Virus record (IMG/VR): IMGVR_UViG_3300026512_000037 | Span: 1-36,696 of that record | Reading direction: 5' to 3' (one strand) | DNA length: 36,696 nt | DNA from: a virus | In this document: piece by piece, positions 21,940 through 30,224 of the stretch | Position numbering within the stretch: the stretch's first letter is position 1 | Layout: each line of letters opens with the position of its first letter | Translations under genes and position numbers: made by a program | Notes under the pieces: model-generated | What the model was told of the DNA's origin: nothing | What the model saw: the letters and a program-made list of their open reading frames with translations, nothing else | The model's database searches: none

Positions 21940-22934
21940 TATGCCCACTCCGTTGGTAGTGCAATGCTCTTTTGAGGAAACAACCAATTTAAAATCCCGC
22001 TTCCTACTCCGCTAAATAATCCTCCCAATCCACTTGCTATTGCCCCAAAGCCTCCCGCTGGACCCAGCAAATAACCTAATCCAAGTCCTGTAGCTGTGCC
22101 AAGCATTTGGCTGAGAAGCCCTGAGTTGGGGTTGCTATAGCTTGTTACAGTAGTGGGTGTTCCCATTCTGCCCTGATAAAGGACTGACCAGAGATTAAAC
22201 AAACGATCAAGCTGTTCGTTTTGTGAGGCTTGTGAAATTCTTGAAAGGTCTTCTTCAAGCAAAGCTCTTTTTAGAGCATCAGCTGATGATGCTTGGTTTA
22301 GTTGTTCAGATAACAAAGCATTTTTAATTGTTTCAGCCTCTGCGGCTTTTTCAAGTTCAGCAAGAAGACCGCTTCTTCTTAAATTATACTCACTTTCATA
22401 CTGCGCTCTCTTTAAAGCATCCAGTGCCTCTTGTTGCCTTGCCGCCTCAAGCGCCATTAAACCTTGCGTTTTTAGTTCTTGCCCCCTTTCTGTTGCCCAT
22501 CTGCCTAATTGGTTCATTGCGTTTTGTGTAATACTGCTATTTACAACACCTTTTGCCGCAAGATCATTTAAGGCAGAACCTACTTTTTCTTGGAAAGGCA
22601 ACATAGAAACATAGGGGTCTTTCATAGCCTCAGTAAATTCTTCAGAGGGATGGTAACCTTCAGGAAGAGAAATAGGGGATTTAAGGGTCTCATATATATC
22701 GCTCGAAAAATCAAAAGGTTTAGTTAATAAATCCATGGTGGAAGTAGAGGGTGCGTATGGAGTTTGTAGTTCTGACAGAACACGGGATCCTGGTTGATAG
22801 TAATCGTTTACCCCAGTCAGAGCAGTATTATATAAAGTATCTAAAAGACTGCTTTCATATGAAGTTGGCGGCGGGATATATCTTTGAGTCGTTACTTTTG
22901 TTGAGCCGCTACTACCCCCACCAAATAAACCCAT
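21939..22934 (-). CDS. Putative tail-tip/ejection structural protein
   Basis: A 331-residue protein beginning MGLFGGGSSGSTKVTTQRY, a start typical of phage virion proteins of the ejection or tail-knob group. A proline-rich segment is followed by long helices (LKRAQYESEYNLRRSGLLAE, EKAAEAETIKNALLSEQL) and a C-terminal Gly-rich hydrophobic region (GTATGLGLGYLLGPAGGFGA, about 273-300) that could insert into membrane. This suggests a protein released during DNA delivery. No specific family recognised. AGGAGGGG precedes ATG at 22934. Confidence 0.55.
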   Translation of the reverse strand: MGLFGGGSSGSTKVTTQRYIPPPTSYESSLLDTLYNTALTGVNDYYQPGSRVLSELQTPYAPSTSTMDLLTKPFDFSSDIYETLKSPISLPEGYHPSEEFTEAMKDPYVSMLPFQEKVGSALNDLAAKGVVNSSITQNAMNQLGRWATERGQELKTQGLMALEAARQQEALDALKRAQYESEYNLRRSGLLAELEKAAEAETIKNALLSEQLNQASSADALKRALLEEDLSRISQASQNEQLDRLFNLWSVLYQGRMGTPTTVTSYSNPNSGLLSQMLGTATGLGLGYLLGPAGGFGAIASGLGGLFSGVGSGILNWLFPQKSIALPTEWA

Positions 22935-22935
22935 T

Positions 22936-23331
22936 TTATTCCCCTCCTAAAGTCATAAAATATCCTGTAGTCTTTGCGCCAATAAGCTTTTGCCAAGCTC
23001 GAGGGTTTCTTTCTGTGCAAAAGCAAATTTTAACTGCATTAGCCTGTTCTGCCATTTGCTCTACTGCTTTTTTTAGCGATTTAACATCATCAGTTGAAGC
23101 CTGCATTACATATAAAGCGCTTTCCTCTGTTAAAGTAACTACGCAAAAGCCAATGATTTGATTCTTCTCATTGCAAAGTAAACAAAACCTATATTCGGAA
23201 GTTGGTTTAAATGCTAACATAAGTTTTTGCAATTCTGCTTCACAGTCTTTTGCCCTGCGGATATACTTCCTCCAGTAGGACATTACTTTTAATAAAAAAT
23301 CTGGATTCTGTGTTTGTAATAGTCTAACCAT
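22936..23331 (-). CDS. GNAT-like acyltransferase-fold protein
   Basis: A 131-residue protein with features of a GNAT fold: a beta hairpin FCLLCNEKNQIIGFCVVTLT (about 50-69), a further strand (ESALYVMQAS), a central helix and a terminal RNPRAWQKLIGAKTTGYFMT like the closing motif of the family. The usual Q/R-x-x-G-x-G/A acetyl-CoA loop is not evident, so catalysis is doubtful. GNAT-like proteins recur in this slot of podovirus structural modules, perhaps as structural proteins. It overlaps the upstream gene by 8 bases; GGAGCA serves as ribosome site. Confidence 0.5.
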   Translation of the reverse strand: MVRLLQTQNPDFLLKVMSYWRKYIRRAKDCEAELQKLMLAFKPTSEYRFCLLCNEKNQIIGFCVVTLTEESALYVMQASTDDVKSLKKAVEQMAEQANAVKICFCTERNPRAWQKLIGAKTTGYFMTLGGE

Positions 23332-24754
23332 AATATATGCTCCAGTTTAAATCAATTTCTTCTGGTGATACATCATAAGACTCCGCTTCCACTGAGTAAC
23401 TAATAGGTGGGTAATCAATACTTTCATACTGAAGATCATACTCCTCTTTTGATATTGATGTAGACATTGTTTCCATTGTAATATTGCCTGCATTTGCCTG
23501 AAAAGCAGGAAGTAGAGTAGATATAAACTGTATTCCTCTTCTGCTAACTTTGCCTGTTTCTGGAAACTTTGCTAAATAAAGCCAGTTATCTATTTTAGCC
23601 CCAACTTCTCCTAAAGGTGGCTTTATACTTATAGCTTTAATAAAGTTATCATCTTTTATTTTTGCTATTATTCCTCTCCCAATAAAAAAATCTTCCTCTA
23701 TTACCCAGAATCGCTCATCGAGCTTCCAGCTCTCTAACTTGTTAAGTTGCTGGTCAGTTTTAAGAAGAATGGGAATCCTTATCGATTGATCACTTTTATC
23801 TCTTGTCCAACCAGTAAAATATAACTCATCTTCGCCACTACAATCTGTCAAAAGTGCAAGATAATACTCAGGATCATCGGCATAATAAGAATCCACTTTT
23901 TTAGCTATTGAAGGAGTCAGTTCATAATCATGTTGAAGTAAAAGCAAATCAAATCCAGGGCCACCAACAGCACATGAAGCATAAATATTGCCAGCTTTAT
24001 CGCAAAATAATTCAATTTTGCGATCAACAACGGATTCGCTATAAAAAACAGAACCTAAACGGCCTAAACCACTAAGCCCTAATCTGATTATTCCATACTC
24101 GTCGCCATCAATATGTATCGCCATATAAACTCCGTTCTCAGTAGCAAGTATATCAGTTACGAGCAGACTATAATTTTGTATTTTTATCTTTTTTGCATTT
24201 TGCAAATTAAGATTTTTATCAAAATGCAATATTTCTAAAAAATAGTATCCCTCGGAGGGAGTAACATAAGATACATATAACGAATCCAAATACCCACAAA
24301 TCTTTGGTATAGGCTGATATGAATCAGGAATAACTATTTGCTTTTGAGGTCGTAGATCATACCCAAATTTACCAATATATATTCCATATACCTCCCAAGT
24401 AGAGTTGTCTTCATTCCATTTAGATATCTGCCCCGCAACAAACAAGTTTTTATCAGCTACAGCAATGTTTTGGATAAGCAAACTATAAGTAGTTTCCTCC
24501 GCAATTGCCATACCTCCATTCATTCCTAAGCATCTCCAGCTACTACCATCAAAAGCTCTGATTTTATTATAATTTGTGGCATACCACAAATGATACAAAA
24601 CCTTATCATCAGGGGGCAAATCAGAGGCATCCCTCTTAAAGAGCCTGTTAATATATTTGTATATTTCCTTCATTTCATTTGCTATTTTTCTGATAGCCTG
24701 CGAAGTAGTATCTCCTGTAGGAGTAAATATTACTTTGTTTTTCTTAGTCCACAT
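23324..24754 (-). CDS. Tail protein with beta-propeller-like repeats
   Basis: A 476-residue protein. Start placed at ATG 24754 (MWTKKNKVIF) with GGAGAGG just upstream; a longer frame would need TTG at 24766. Residues 10-65 (GDTTSQAIRKI, LFKRDASDLPPDDKVLYHLW) match the N-terminus of the next gene upstream, so both probably attach the same way. The rest has repeated four-strand-like blocks (YGIYIGKFGYD, LYVSYVTPSEGYYFLEILHF, GVYMAIHIDGDEYGIIRLGL, LYFTGWTRD) that suggest a beta-propeller. It is probably an exposed tail or receptor-facing component. The C-terminal 60 residues are Ser/Glu/Tyr-rich. Confidence 0.55.
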   Translation of the reverse strand: MWTKKNKVIFTPTGDTTSQAIRKIANEMKEIYKYINRLFKRDASDLPPDDKVLYHLWYATNYNKIRAFDGSSWRCLGMNGGMAIAEETTYSLLIQNIAVADKNLFVAGQISKWNEDNSTWEVYGIYIGKFGYDLRPQKQIVIPDSYQPIPKICGYLDSLYVSYVTPSEGYYFLEILHFDKNLNLQNAKKIKIQNYSLLVTDILATENGVYMAIHIDGDEYGIIRLGLSGLGRLGSVFYSESVVDRKIELFCDKAGNIYASCAVGGPGFDLLLLQHDYELTPSIAKKVDSYYADDPEYYLALLTDCSGEDELYFTGWTRDKSDQSIRIPILLKTDQQLNKLESWKLDERFWVIEEDFFIGRGIIAKIKDDNFIKAISIKPPLGEVGAKIDNWLYLAKFPETGKVSRRGIQFISTLLPAFQANAGNITMETMSTSISKEEYDLQYESIDYPPISYSVEAESYDVSPEEIDLNWSIYYG

Positions 24755-25226
24755 TTTCCTCTCCAATAATTATCCATTTTTCTTCATCTGCATTCCACGC
24801 TTTCAAATGCCACTGCCCATTTTCAGGTGTATAATCTGCTGTTATACTTACGCCTGATGCAGGAGGAGTAAAAAAAGTAATCTCTCCTGCGTCGTAATCT
24901 ATTGTATAATCAGTATCTCTGGTCTGCGCTTCTTCATCTAAATAAATAGTTTCGCTGTTAGCTTTAACAGGGTAATATTGAAGATTAAAAACAGTATTAT
25001 AATCATCCCCTTCTCCTATTTCTTCCCCTTCTATTCTACCGCTTACATCAAGCCAAAGCTGATAAGGGTCAGGATTCTCTGGCGGAGTCTCGCTTGCATC
25101 TGCTGTCCTAAGCCTGTTAAGAAGGTCATATATTCTGTCTGTTTCTTTTATAAGTTTATCAATAGCTTGGCTTGTAGTATCCCCACTTTCAGAAAAATCA
25201 ATTGGATATTCAACATCCCAGGGCAT
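24744..25226 (-). CDS. Short tail protein with shared attachment and beta modules
   Basis: A 160-residue protein made of two recognisable modules. Residues 12-60 (ESGDTTSQAIDKL, LRTADASETPPENPDPYQLW) match the start of the 476-residue tail protein. Residues about 77-135 (NLQYYPVKANSETIYLDEE, DYTIDYDAGEITFFTPPASG) match a segment inside the 543-residue protein and belong to a beta-sandwich module widespread in phage tail proteins. A last segment (GQWHLKAWNADEEKWIIIGE) resembles a tryptophan-rich carbohydrate-binding or chitin-binding motif. GGAGG precedes ATG at 25226. Confidence 0.6.
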   Translation of the reverse strand: MPWDVEYPIDFSESGDTTSQAIDKLIKETDRIYDLLNRLRTADASETPPENPDPYQLWLDVSGRIEGEEIGEGDDYNTVFNLQYYPVKANSETIYLDEEAQTRDTDYTIDYDAGEITFFTPPASGVSITADYTPENGQWHLKAWNADEEKWIIIGEENVD

Positions 25227-25227
25227 A

Positions 25228-26859
25228 TTAAGCCTCCGTTATTTGTGTTTTTATTCCATAAAATCTGCACCTTCCATTCGCTATAATTTCTATTTGTAAT
25301 TCTTTACAACTTAAATTAAGCGTATAAGATTTGCTTCTTATTTTTGACATTATAGTAAGCTTGTCATTATCAAGATAAGCTATATCATCATCCAAATAAG
25401 CAATATCCTCTGATGAATCAAAATCGATTTGTTTTACTAAATCAGTGCCTTTAAAACCAATATTTATTGTGCCACTAGTAATACCTCCATAAAACACTTT
25501 TATTTTTTTAAGAATATACCTTAACCCATACATAGGCAAAATCTTTTTTGTAACAAGCCTGTTTTCAATAGCTTCACCATCATCATCAAAACCATCTAAA
25601 GAATATACAGAATTGCCAGCTGAAACATAAACCTTATCAAGACTTTCGGCTAAGCTGTTTATTTGCTGAGGGAAAACGAATTTGCTCCAACTGCCAAATA
25701 GATAACTATAAACAAAAACTTCTTTGCTTTCTTGCAATTTTAGCCATATTTGGCCTTTTTTCTTTACATGCCACAATCTAACAGTATCAAGCTCCATATA
25801 TTTCCTTGCGTAAGCATTAATTTTTTCCCCTTCATCGAAAGTTTTTACATCCCCATATTCTACTACTGTTCTTAATTCTCTATACCCGTCTCTATCCACA
25901 TATGCTGCATTATTCCCATACCTACAAATTGCATCAGGATTAGAGCAATAGATGTCAGCAGAAACAAGCGTGACCATCCAATCTGGATAATGACCAATCA
26001 CCCTATAAAGTTTTTTGTTATCTTTAAATACAAACAAATCATTTGCTAATACTGTAAGGGCTGTGATATTGCCTCCATCTTTATATCCTACCTGAAGTTG
26101 CAAAGCATCAGATTCGGTCCCACTAAACTCCCAATTAGTTTCATCCCCTACCCCAGACCAATTAAGCGTATCAGTTCCTTTTTTTGTTATCACCACACGC
26201 CCATCTTTAACAAAAACAAAATTGCAGTCTGGACTTTCGCATGATTCTATTTTATACCTCGGAGTATAATCTGCTGTAATTGCTACCCCAGAAGCAGGAG
26301 GAGTATTAAATGTTATTAACCCTTCATCGTAATCTATAGTATAATCATCTTCTCTTGTTTGAGGATCACCATCCAAATAAATTGTTTCACTGTCAGGTTT
26401 GATAGGATGATATTCAACATAAAAATCAGTTTGCTCATCATCTCCAGTTCCAACATCTTCCCCTATCACTTTTTCCACTTCAGGGGGAATAATTTTTTGT
26501 AAACTGCCCCCTGAAGCAACTAAAACTTCATCGCTCCATTCTGCAAAATTAGCTATATCTGTCCCAGCAAGATCGCCAATAAGGACTAGATCTTCCCCAT
26601 CCCAATAATATACCCTGGTCCCAGATTGAAAAAAAAGGGTATCTACATTGTTTGCGTAAAAAAGCTTGCCTACTCCAGCAGTATGTTCAAATAGCTTTTT
26701 CAGCCCTTCCCTTGTCTGCAAAGCTCCGCCATCTGTAAATTCAAAATTTACAAGCTCCTTGCATTCATTATCAGCTAACAATTCATCAGGAACAGATAAA
26801 TTTAACCCTCCTGTAAAGTCTGCAAATATTACTGGTATGTTTCCTTTGTTAGCTCTCAT
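25228..26859 (-). CDS. Tail nozzle/hub-like structural protein
   Basis: A 543-residue protein that starts with FADFTGGLNLSVPDELLADN, a hallmark of a podovirus structural family placed just after the adaptor, likely the tail nozzle or hub. Repeated propeller-type strands follow (LFYANNVDTLFFQSGTRVYY, EVLVASGGSLQKI, DLFVFKDNKKLYRVIGHYPD, KVYVSAGNSVYSLDGF). At about 150-205 it carries the inserted beta module shared with the 160-residue protein. Its ATG overlaps the adaptor stop by 4 bases (ATGA) without a clear ribosome site, so translation is probably coupled. Confidence 0.65.
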   Translation of the reverse strand: MRANKGNIPVIFADFTGGLNLSVPDELLADNECKELVNFEFTDGGALQTREGLKKLFEHTAGVGKLFYANNVDTLFFQSGTRVYYWDGEDLVLIGDLAGTDIANFAEWSDEVLVASGGSLQKIIPPEVEKVIGEDVGTGDDEQTDFYVEYHPIKPDSETIYLDGDPQTREDDYTIDYDEGLITFNTPPASGVAITADYTPRYKIESCESPDCNFVFVKDGRVVITKKGTDTLNWSGVGDETNWEFSGTESDALQLQVGYKDGGNITALTVLANDLFVFKDNKKLYRVIGHYPDWMVTLVSADIYCSNPDAICRYGNNAAYVDRDGYRELRTVVEYGDVKTFDEGEKINAYARKYMELDTVRLWHVKKKGQIWLKLQESKEVFVYSYLFGSWSKFVFPQQINSLAESLDKVYVSAGNSVYSLDGFDDDGEAIENRLVTKKILPMYGLRYILKKIKVFYGGITSGTINIGFKGTDLVKQIDFDSSEDIAYLDDDIAYLDNDKLTIMSKIRSKSYTLNLSCKELQIEIIANGRCRFYGIKTQITEA

Positions 26860-27422
26860 ATTATAAATGGCATTGTTATTTCTAAGTTTTGCTTGCCAAT
26901 ATTCGCAAGCTGTAAAATTTGAGACTCAAAAGTTTTTATAAGATCAGATTCTACATTTAGAGAAAATTCATTTCTATTTAAAGCGAGGAAGATAACAATT
27001 TCTTTTAAAAGCCCCAACATATAATCTGGGACACGGACACTATCTGTTAAACTTGACACTTTTGGATAATCCATAAAATAAATAAACTCTATTTTATCGT
27101 TTTTACTGTAAAGAGTATTCCCTATAATTTTATACCCATATTGACTTAAAGGTTCAGCTGGAGCTAAGCTTTTAAGGATATTTCCTTGAGAATCAAGAAC
27201 GGCCTGCTCTTTTATAAAATCGCTTGGCAAACTTGTAGAATCGTCTTTTAAAGTTAAATTAATCTTTTTTAGCCATAGAGCAGACCCAATCCTTATTAAT
27301 TCATTAACAATAAAACGTAAACCATCATTGATATAGTTAATTAGTTCGTCATCTGAATATTCAGCTTTATCTATATCGTTTATTTGGTATCTCACTTGAG
27401 TTAAAAGCTCTTCAACTGTCAT
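26856..27422 (-). CDS. Head-to-tail adaptor protein
   Basis: A 188-residue protein beginning MTVEELLTQVRYQINDIDK then YSDDELINYINDGLRFI, the pattern of phage connector/adaptor proteins (gp6/gp11-like) that form the ring below the portal. The middle part (LKDDSTSLPSDFIKEQAVLD) and the C-terminal helices (PDYMLGLLKEIVIFLALNRN) agree with the family. It sits between coat-proximal small genes and the nozzle-like gene, the expected connector position. It overlaps both neighbours by 4 bases; AGAGGA precedes the ATG. Confidence 0.75.
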   Translation of the reverse strand: MTVEELLTQVRYQINDIDKAEYSDDELINYINDGLRFIVNELIRIGSALWLKKINLTLKDDSTSLPSDFIKEQAVLDSQGNILKSLAPAEPLSQYGYKIIGNTLYSKNDKIEFIYFMDYPKVSSLTDSVRVPDYMLGLLKEIVIFLALNRNEFSLNVESDLIKTFESQILQLANIGKQNLEITMPFII

Positions 27423-27640
27423 TTGTTAATCCTCTTAAAGGTTCTTGCTAAATTAGCTCTTTTTTTAAGAAGAGAGGTAACAGTTATTGTTTTGCCCCAA
27501 GGCAATTTAATTTTATCCCCTATGCTTGCGGCAAGTATTTTTTCCAGCAAATTCATAGGTATTTTTTTATCTTCAGAAAGTCCTAACATTCTATGCAAAG
27601 CCCCTTCTTCTAAATCATTTGGTATCCACTTTTTTGTCAT
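27419..27640 (-). CDS. Small conserved phage protein (KGALHR-type)
   Basis: Start set at 27640 (MTKKWIPNDLEEGALHRMLG, 73 residues) because AAGGAGG lies ten bases upstream; the longer frame to 27682 has no site. The pattern W-I-x(n)-GALHRxLG-x-E-x-KKIP and the basic end KKRANLARTFKRINK are familiar from small phage proteins encoded between coat and connector genes. Function unknown; possibly a minor virion protein. It overlaps the adaptor gene by 4 bases. Confidence 0.65.
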   Translation of the reverse strand: MTKKWIPNDLEEGALHRMLGLSEDKKIPMNLLEKILAASIGDKIKLPWGKTITVTSLLKKRANLARTFKRINK

Positions 27641-27806
27641 TTCCGCTATCCTCCTTAAGCCACCTAACAAACTTATACCCAAGCCTCTTAAAATCTTTCA
27701 CATGCCCCGCAGGCACTTCAACTACATCTTTATTTTCCACATTTATTCCAAGCACTATTTTATCTGTTTTGTTCCCCTCGGATTTCTTCATGAGCGCTGT
27801 TTTCAT
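27615..27806 (-). CDS. Small phage protein, coat-connector region
   Basis: A 63-residue protein with a strand-rich core (KIVLGINVENKDVVEVPAGH) and VKDFKRLGYKFVRWLKED, resembling short head-region proteins that carry a VPxxHVxxFxxxGY motif. It overlaps the next gene by 26 bases and the preceding one by 4. GGAGGGAG precedes ATG at 27806. No function known. Confidence 0.6.
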   Translation of the reverse strand: MKTALMKKSEGNKTDKIVLGINVENKDVVEVPAGHVKDFKRLGYKFVRWLKEDSGNDKKVDTK

Positions 27807-28078
27807 ATATCTCCCTCCGATACTCTAAATTCAGGATGTTCTTTTAAAAACTTTCTCATAGCATTATCATCAGTCATAATTTCAACTGCTTTGTTACGAG
27901 GAAGCGTTAAAAGCACCTCTATAGGGATGCTCCCTATTTTCCTTAAAGTTCTTTTTTTGCTAAATCCTTTTCCTGCCAAAGTCTTTTCTTTTGCATTAGC
28001 TTCAATAAAAGGTCGTATATCAACAACGCATGTTAACTTAACTTTGCCTTTTTCTTCTTCCAGCTTTATCCTTGCCAT
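27803..28078 (-). CDS. Small protein downstream of major capsid
   Basis: A 91-residue protein. Start chosen at 28078 (MARIKLEEEKGKVKLTCVVD) with AGGA ten bases upstream; a second in-frame ATG at 28090 lacks a site. An N-terminal beta hairpin, a central IPIEVLLTLPRNKAVEIM and a helical end (NAMRKFLKEHPEFRVSEGDI) are visible. No family recognised. It follows the coat gene and a hairpin, so its expression may be lower than the coat protein. Confidence 0.6.
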   Translation of the reverse strand: MARIKLEEEKGKVKLTCVVDIRPFIEANAKEKTLAGKGFSKKRTLRKIGSIPIEVLLTLPRNKAVEIMTDDNAMRKFLKEHPEFRVSEGDI

Positions 28079-28090
28079 GATTATCCTCAT

Positions 28091-28114
28091 AGGGCAGGGA
28101 GTTAACCCCGCCCT
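28091..28114 (-). other. Hairpin after major capsid gene
   Basis: AGGGC/GCCCT plus GGG/CCC stems with one bulged base around a TTAA-containing loop lie seven bases past the capsid stop codon. There is no T run after it, so it is not a standard terminator. It is probably an RNA-stabilising or attenuating structure that raises coat protein output relative to downstream genes. Confidence 0.5.
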
Positions 28115-28120
28115 CTCTTA

Positions 28121-29002
28121 TTAGCTAAGGTCTTTTATAATTGCATTTGCCTTTTCAGCACGAGCTTCAAGGGTAAGTTCTCCTATAATTACTTTCTCAA
28201 TTGCATCTTTAGTTTCAGCTACATTTTTCTGTGCAAAAGGCCTAAGATAAGAAATCTTCCATCTCCCTTTTTCCAAAACAAATATTCTATCATTCGGCAT
28301 CATCCTATGTGGCATAATCCTGAGAACTCCAAAGTCACTCTCGTAAATATCTATAGCTGCAACAAGCCTTTTATCATTAGCAGAAATAGTTTTTTGAGCA
28401 CCAGCCGTAAAAGAAGAAATCTTTCTTTTCTTGTTTCCAGAACAGACTACCACATCAGGGTCACCGCCTGCTTCCCATGCTTGTTGAATCCCATCATTAA
28501 GCAAAGTCTCGGTTAACTCTCTTGCAGATCCACCGTTATCCAGCACATTGGTGGTAACAAACGCCTGTATTCCGCCCATTTTTCTTGGCGCAGAAGCAGT
28601 TCCAGCAGAAGAAGCAAGGTTATTTATAATTGCCCACTCTACATCCTTAGCAACTTCTTTCATCGCTTTTCTCATCTGATATGCAATTTCGCTCTTTATT
28701 CCAGCTTTTCTTACTGCTTCTTGGGTCCCACTCACTCCATAGCCTTTTTCAAATATCTGTGTGTAATTTCCTTTTCTGCTTTTTGTAGTAGGCGTAGATA
28801 TTTCATAAGCAGCTCCTTCTATCTTTGCATTTTCCCCTGGAGGAGCAAGCTCATCTTCAAGCCATTGATGATAAGTAGCAGTTGCAGATTCTCCTCTGCC
28901 AAAAGTAGAATAAAGAGGAGTTTCAACAGGAGAAATATTAGTAATAATATTGCTTAAATCCTCTCTATTCCCTACTGCGTTATATGTTAAAAGGTCTGCC
29001 AT
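28121..29002 (-). CDS. Major capsid protein (SU10/DUF5309-like)
   Basis: A 293-residue coat protein with the HK97 fold as found in the SU10-type/DUF5309 family. Characteristic parts are TYNAVGNREDLSNIITNISP near the start, PVETPLYSTFGRGES, ATYHQWLEDELAPPGENAKI, the long E/A helix (AYQMRKAMKEVAKDVEWAII) and the late strand pair YESDFGVLRIMPHRMMPNDR with LRPFAQKNVAETKDA. No cleaved prodomain is evident, in keeping with a separate scaffold upstream. AAGGAGG precedes ATG at 29002. A stable hairpin follows the gene. Confidence 0.9.
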   Translation of the reverse strand: MADLLTYNAVGNREDLSNIITNISPVETPLYSTFGRGESATATYHQWLEDELAPPGENAKIEGAAYEISTPTTKSRKGNYTQIFEKGYGVSGTQEAVRKAGIKSEIAYQMRKAMKEVAKDVEWAIINNLASSAGTASAPRKMGGIQAFVTTNVLDNGGSARELTETLLNDGIQQAWEAGGDPDVVVCSGNKKRKISSFTAGAQKTISANDKRLVAAIDIYESDFGVLRIMPHRMMPNDRIFVLEKGRWKISYLRPFAQKNVAETKDAIEKVIIGELTLEARAEKANAIIKDLS

Positions 29003-29017
29003 TTTTCTTCCTCCTTC

Positions 29018-29950
29018 TTAAATTTCTACAAGTCCCATTTTTATCAAAGCCTCAATTTGTTCATCTTCGCTCATATTTGCAAAATCCTGGGGCTTTATTT
29101 TAGGTTGAACATTTACCCCCCCCTTGCCAGCACCTTCAACTTTAGGTGGTTGTGGCGCTGGCTTAGGAGAAGGCTTTTGATTCTGTTGCTTTATCCCAAG
29201 TTTCTGTTCATAAAATTCCTTCCTGCATTGCTCCCAGAATTTCACAACCGCATTTATATCGCCTGCATCAATTGCCTGTGTTAGTTTAAGATAGTCCTTT
29301 GCAGGAAGCTGAAGTATTTTCTCCTGTGCGTAGCGGTCTATCTGCTGAAAATAAGGTTCTTGCATTCGAAGCTCTGCTATTTTCTGTTGAGCTTGAAGTT
29401 TCCTCTCGTATTGCTGAGTCAATCTTGCACTTTCAATGCTCAAAGCAACCATATGGTCAGGATTCATCTCATCGAACTGCTCACCCAGCTTCTGCTCCAC
29501 TCTTTGCTTTGCTTCCTGCTTAATAGCCTCAAGCATTGCCTTTTCATCAATCTGAGGCGATGCAAGAGGTTGTTCTTTTTGCTGGGCTACCGCCTGCCTA
29601 AGCATTGCCTGATAATAAGGTTTAAGTTCATCAGGTAAGCGGTTAGGATCTATCTGATGCAGTTCAAGTGAAGCAAGTTCTTCTGGAGTATAATATTGAA
29701 TCCCTTGCTCTTCTTGCTTCTCTTCCTGCTTTTGCCCTTCCTCTTCCTCTGGCTTTTTCTGCTCCTCACCAGTCTCTGTCCCCCAATCGCTAAAATCCCC
29801 CTGAAGCTCACCATTTTCATCAAGCCAAAACTCAGAGGTTTGCTCTTGGGTTTGAGCCTGCTCACCAGAATCGCCAGAGTCCTGCTGTTGCTCCTGAGTT
29901 GCCACCTCAGCATTACCAGCAGGAATATCTTTTTGTTCTATTTCTCCCAT
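29018..29950 (-). CDS. Scaffolding protein
   Basis: A 310-residue protein that directly precedes the coat gene. It has a very acidic Gln/Glu-rich N-terminal half (EEQKKPEEEEGQKQEEKQEE), long helices (ESARLTQQYERKLQAQQKIA, FWEQCRKEFYEQKLGI) and a Pro/Lys-rich then acidic C-terminal end (PQDFANMSEDEQIEALIKMG). The composition and position are typical of phage internal scaffolds, which nucleate the procapsid and leave it before packaging. No protease motif is visible. AAGGAGG precedes ATG at 29950. Confidence 0.8.
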   Translation of the reverse strand: MGEIEQKDIPAGNAEVATQEQQQDSGDSGEQAQTQEQTSEFWLDENGELQGDFSDWGTETGEEQKKPEEEEGQKQEEKQEEQGIQYYTPEELASLELHQIDPNRLPDELKPYYQAMLRQAVAQQKEQPLASPQIDEKAMLEAIKQEAKQRVEQKLGEQFDEMNPDHMVALSIESARLTQQYERKLQAQQKIAELRMQEPYFQQIDRYAQEKILQLPAKDYLKLTQAIDAGDINAVVKFWEQCRKEFYEQKLGIKQQNQKPSPKPAPQPPKVEGAGKGGVNVQPKIKPQDFANMSEDEQIEALIKMGLVEI

Positions 29951-29951
29951 T

Positions 29952-30224
29952 TTATTCCTCCTTTATTTGCTCAAGTTCCTCAACAGTTTGTTTGTAATAG
30001 CTTGCATTTTTTGCATCATTGCTTATCATTTGCTCAAGTTCCTCTAATACTTCCAATTTCATCCTCAAGTCCTTCCACCTTTCTACATCACTCACCTTCC
30101 ATTCCTCGTAAATCAGCTTTTTTTCTTGGTCTAAATACTCCTTAAATGTTTCCTCTAAGTCTCTCGCTTTCAATGCCCGAAAAAACTTCTCTGCCGCTTG
30201 CTTGCGGATTTGCTCTAACTTCAT
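29952..30224 (-). CDS. Small helical protein between portal and scaffold
   Basis: A 90-residue, almost entirely helical, charged protein (RKQAAEKFFRALKARDLEET, RWKDLRMKLEVLEELEQMIS). It starts inside the portal gene (83-base overlap in another frame) with GGAGAGGG before its ATG, and ends just before the scaffold gene. Small helical proteins are often found in this position; a role in procapsid assembly is possible but unproven. Confidence 0.65.
   Translation of the reverse strand: MKLEQIRKQAAEKFFRALKARDLEETFKEYLDQEKKLIYEEWKVSDVERWKDLRMKLEVLEELEQMISNDAKNASYYKQTVEELEQIKEE

Noticed and set aside
24755-24766. TTG start for the 476-residue tail protein
   Set aside because: ATG at 24754 has GGAGAGG at proper distance; TTG would sit inside that site.
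27423-28124. + strand frame of 233 residues
   Set aside because: It overlaps four leftward genes with ribosome sites and connector or capsid context, and has no promoter or ribosome site of its own.
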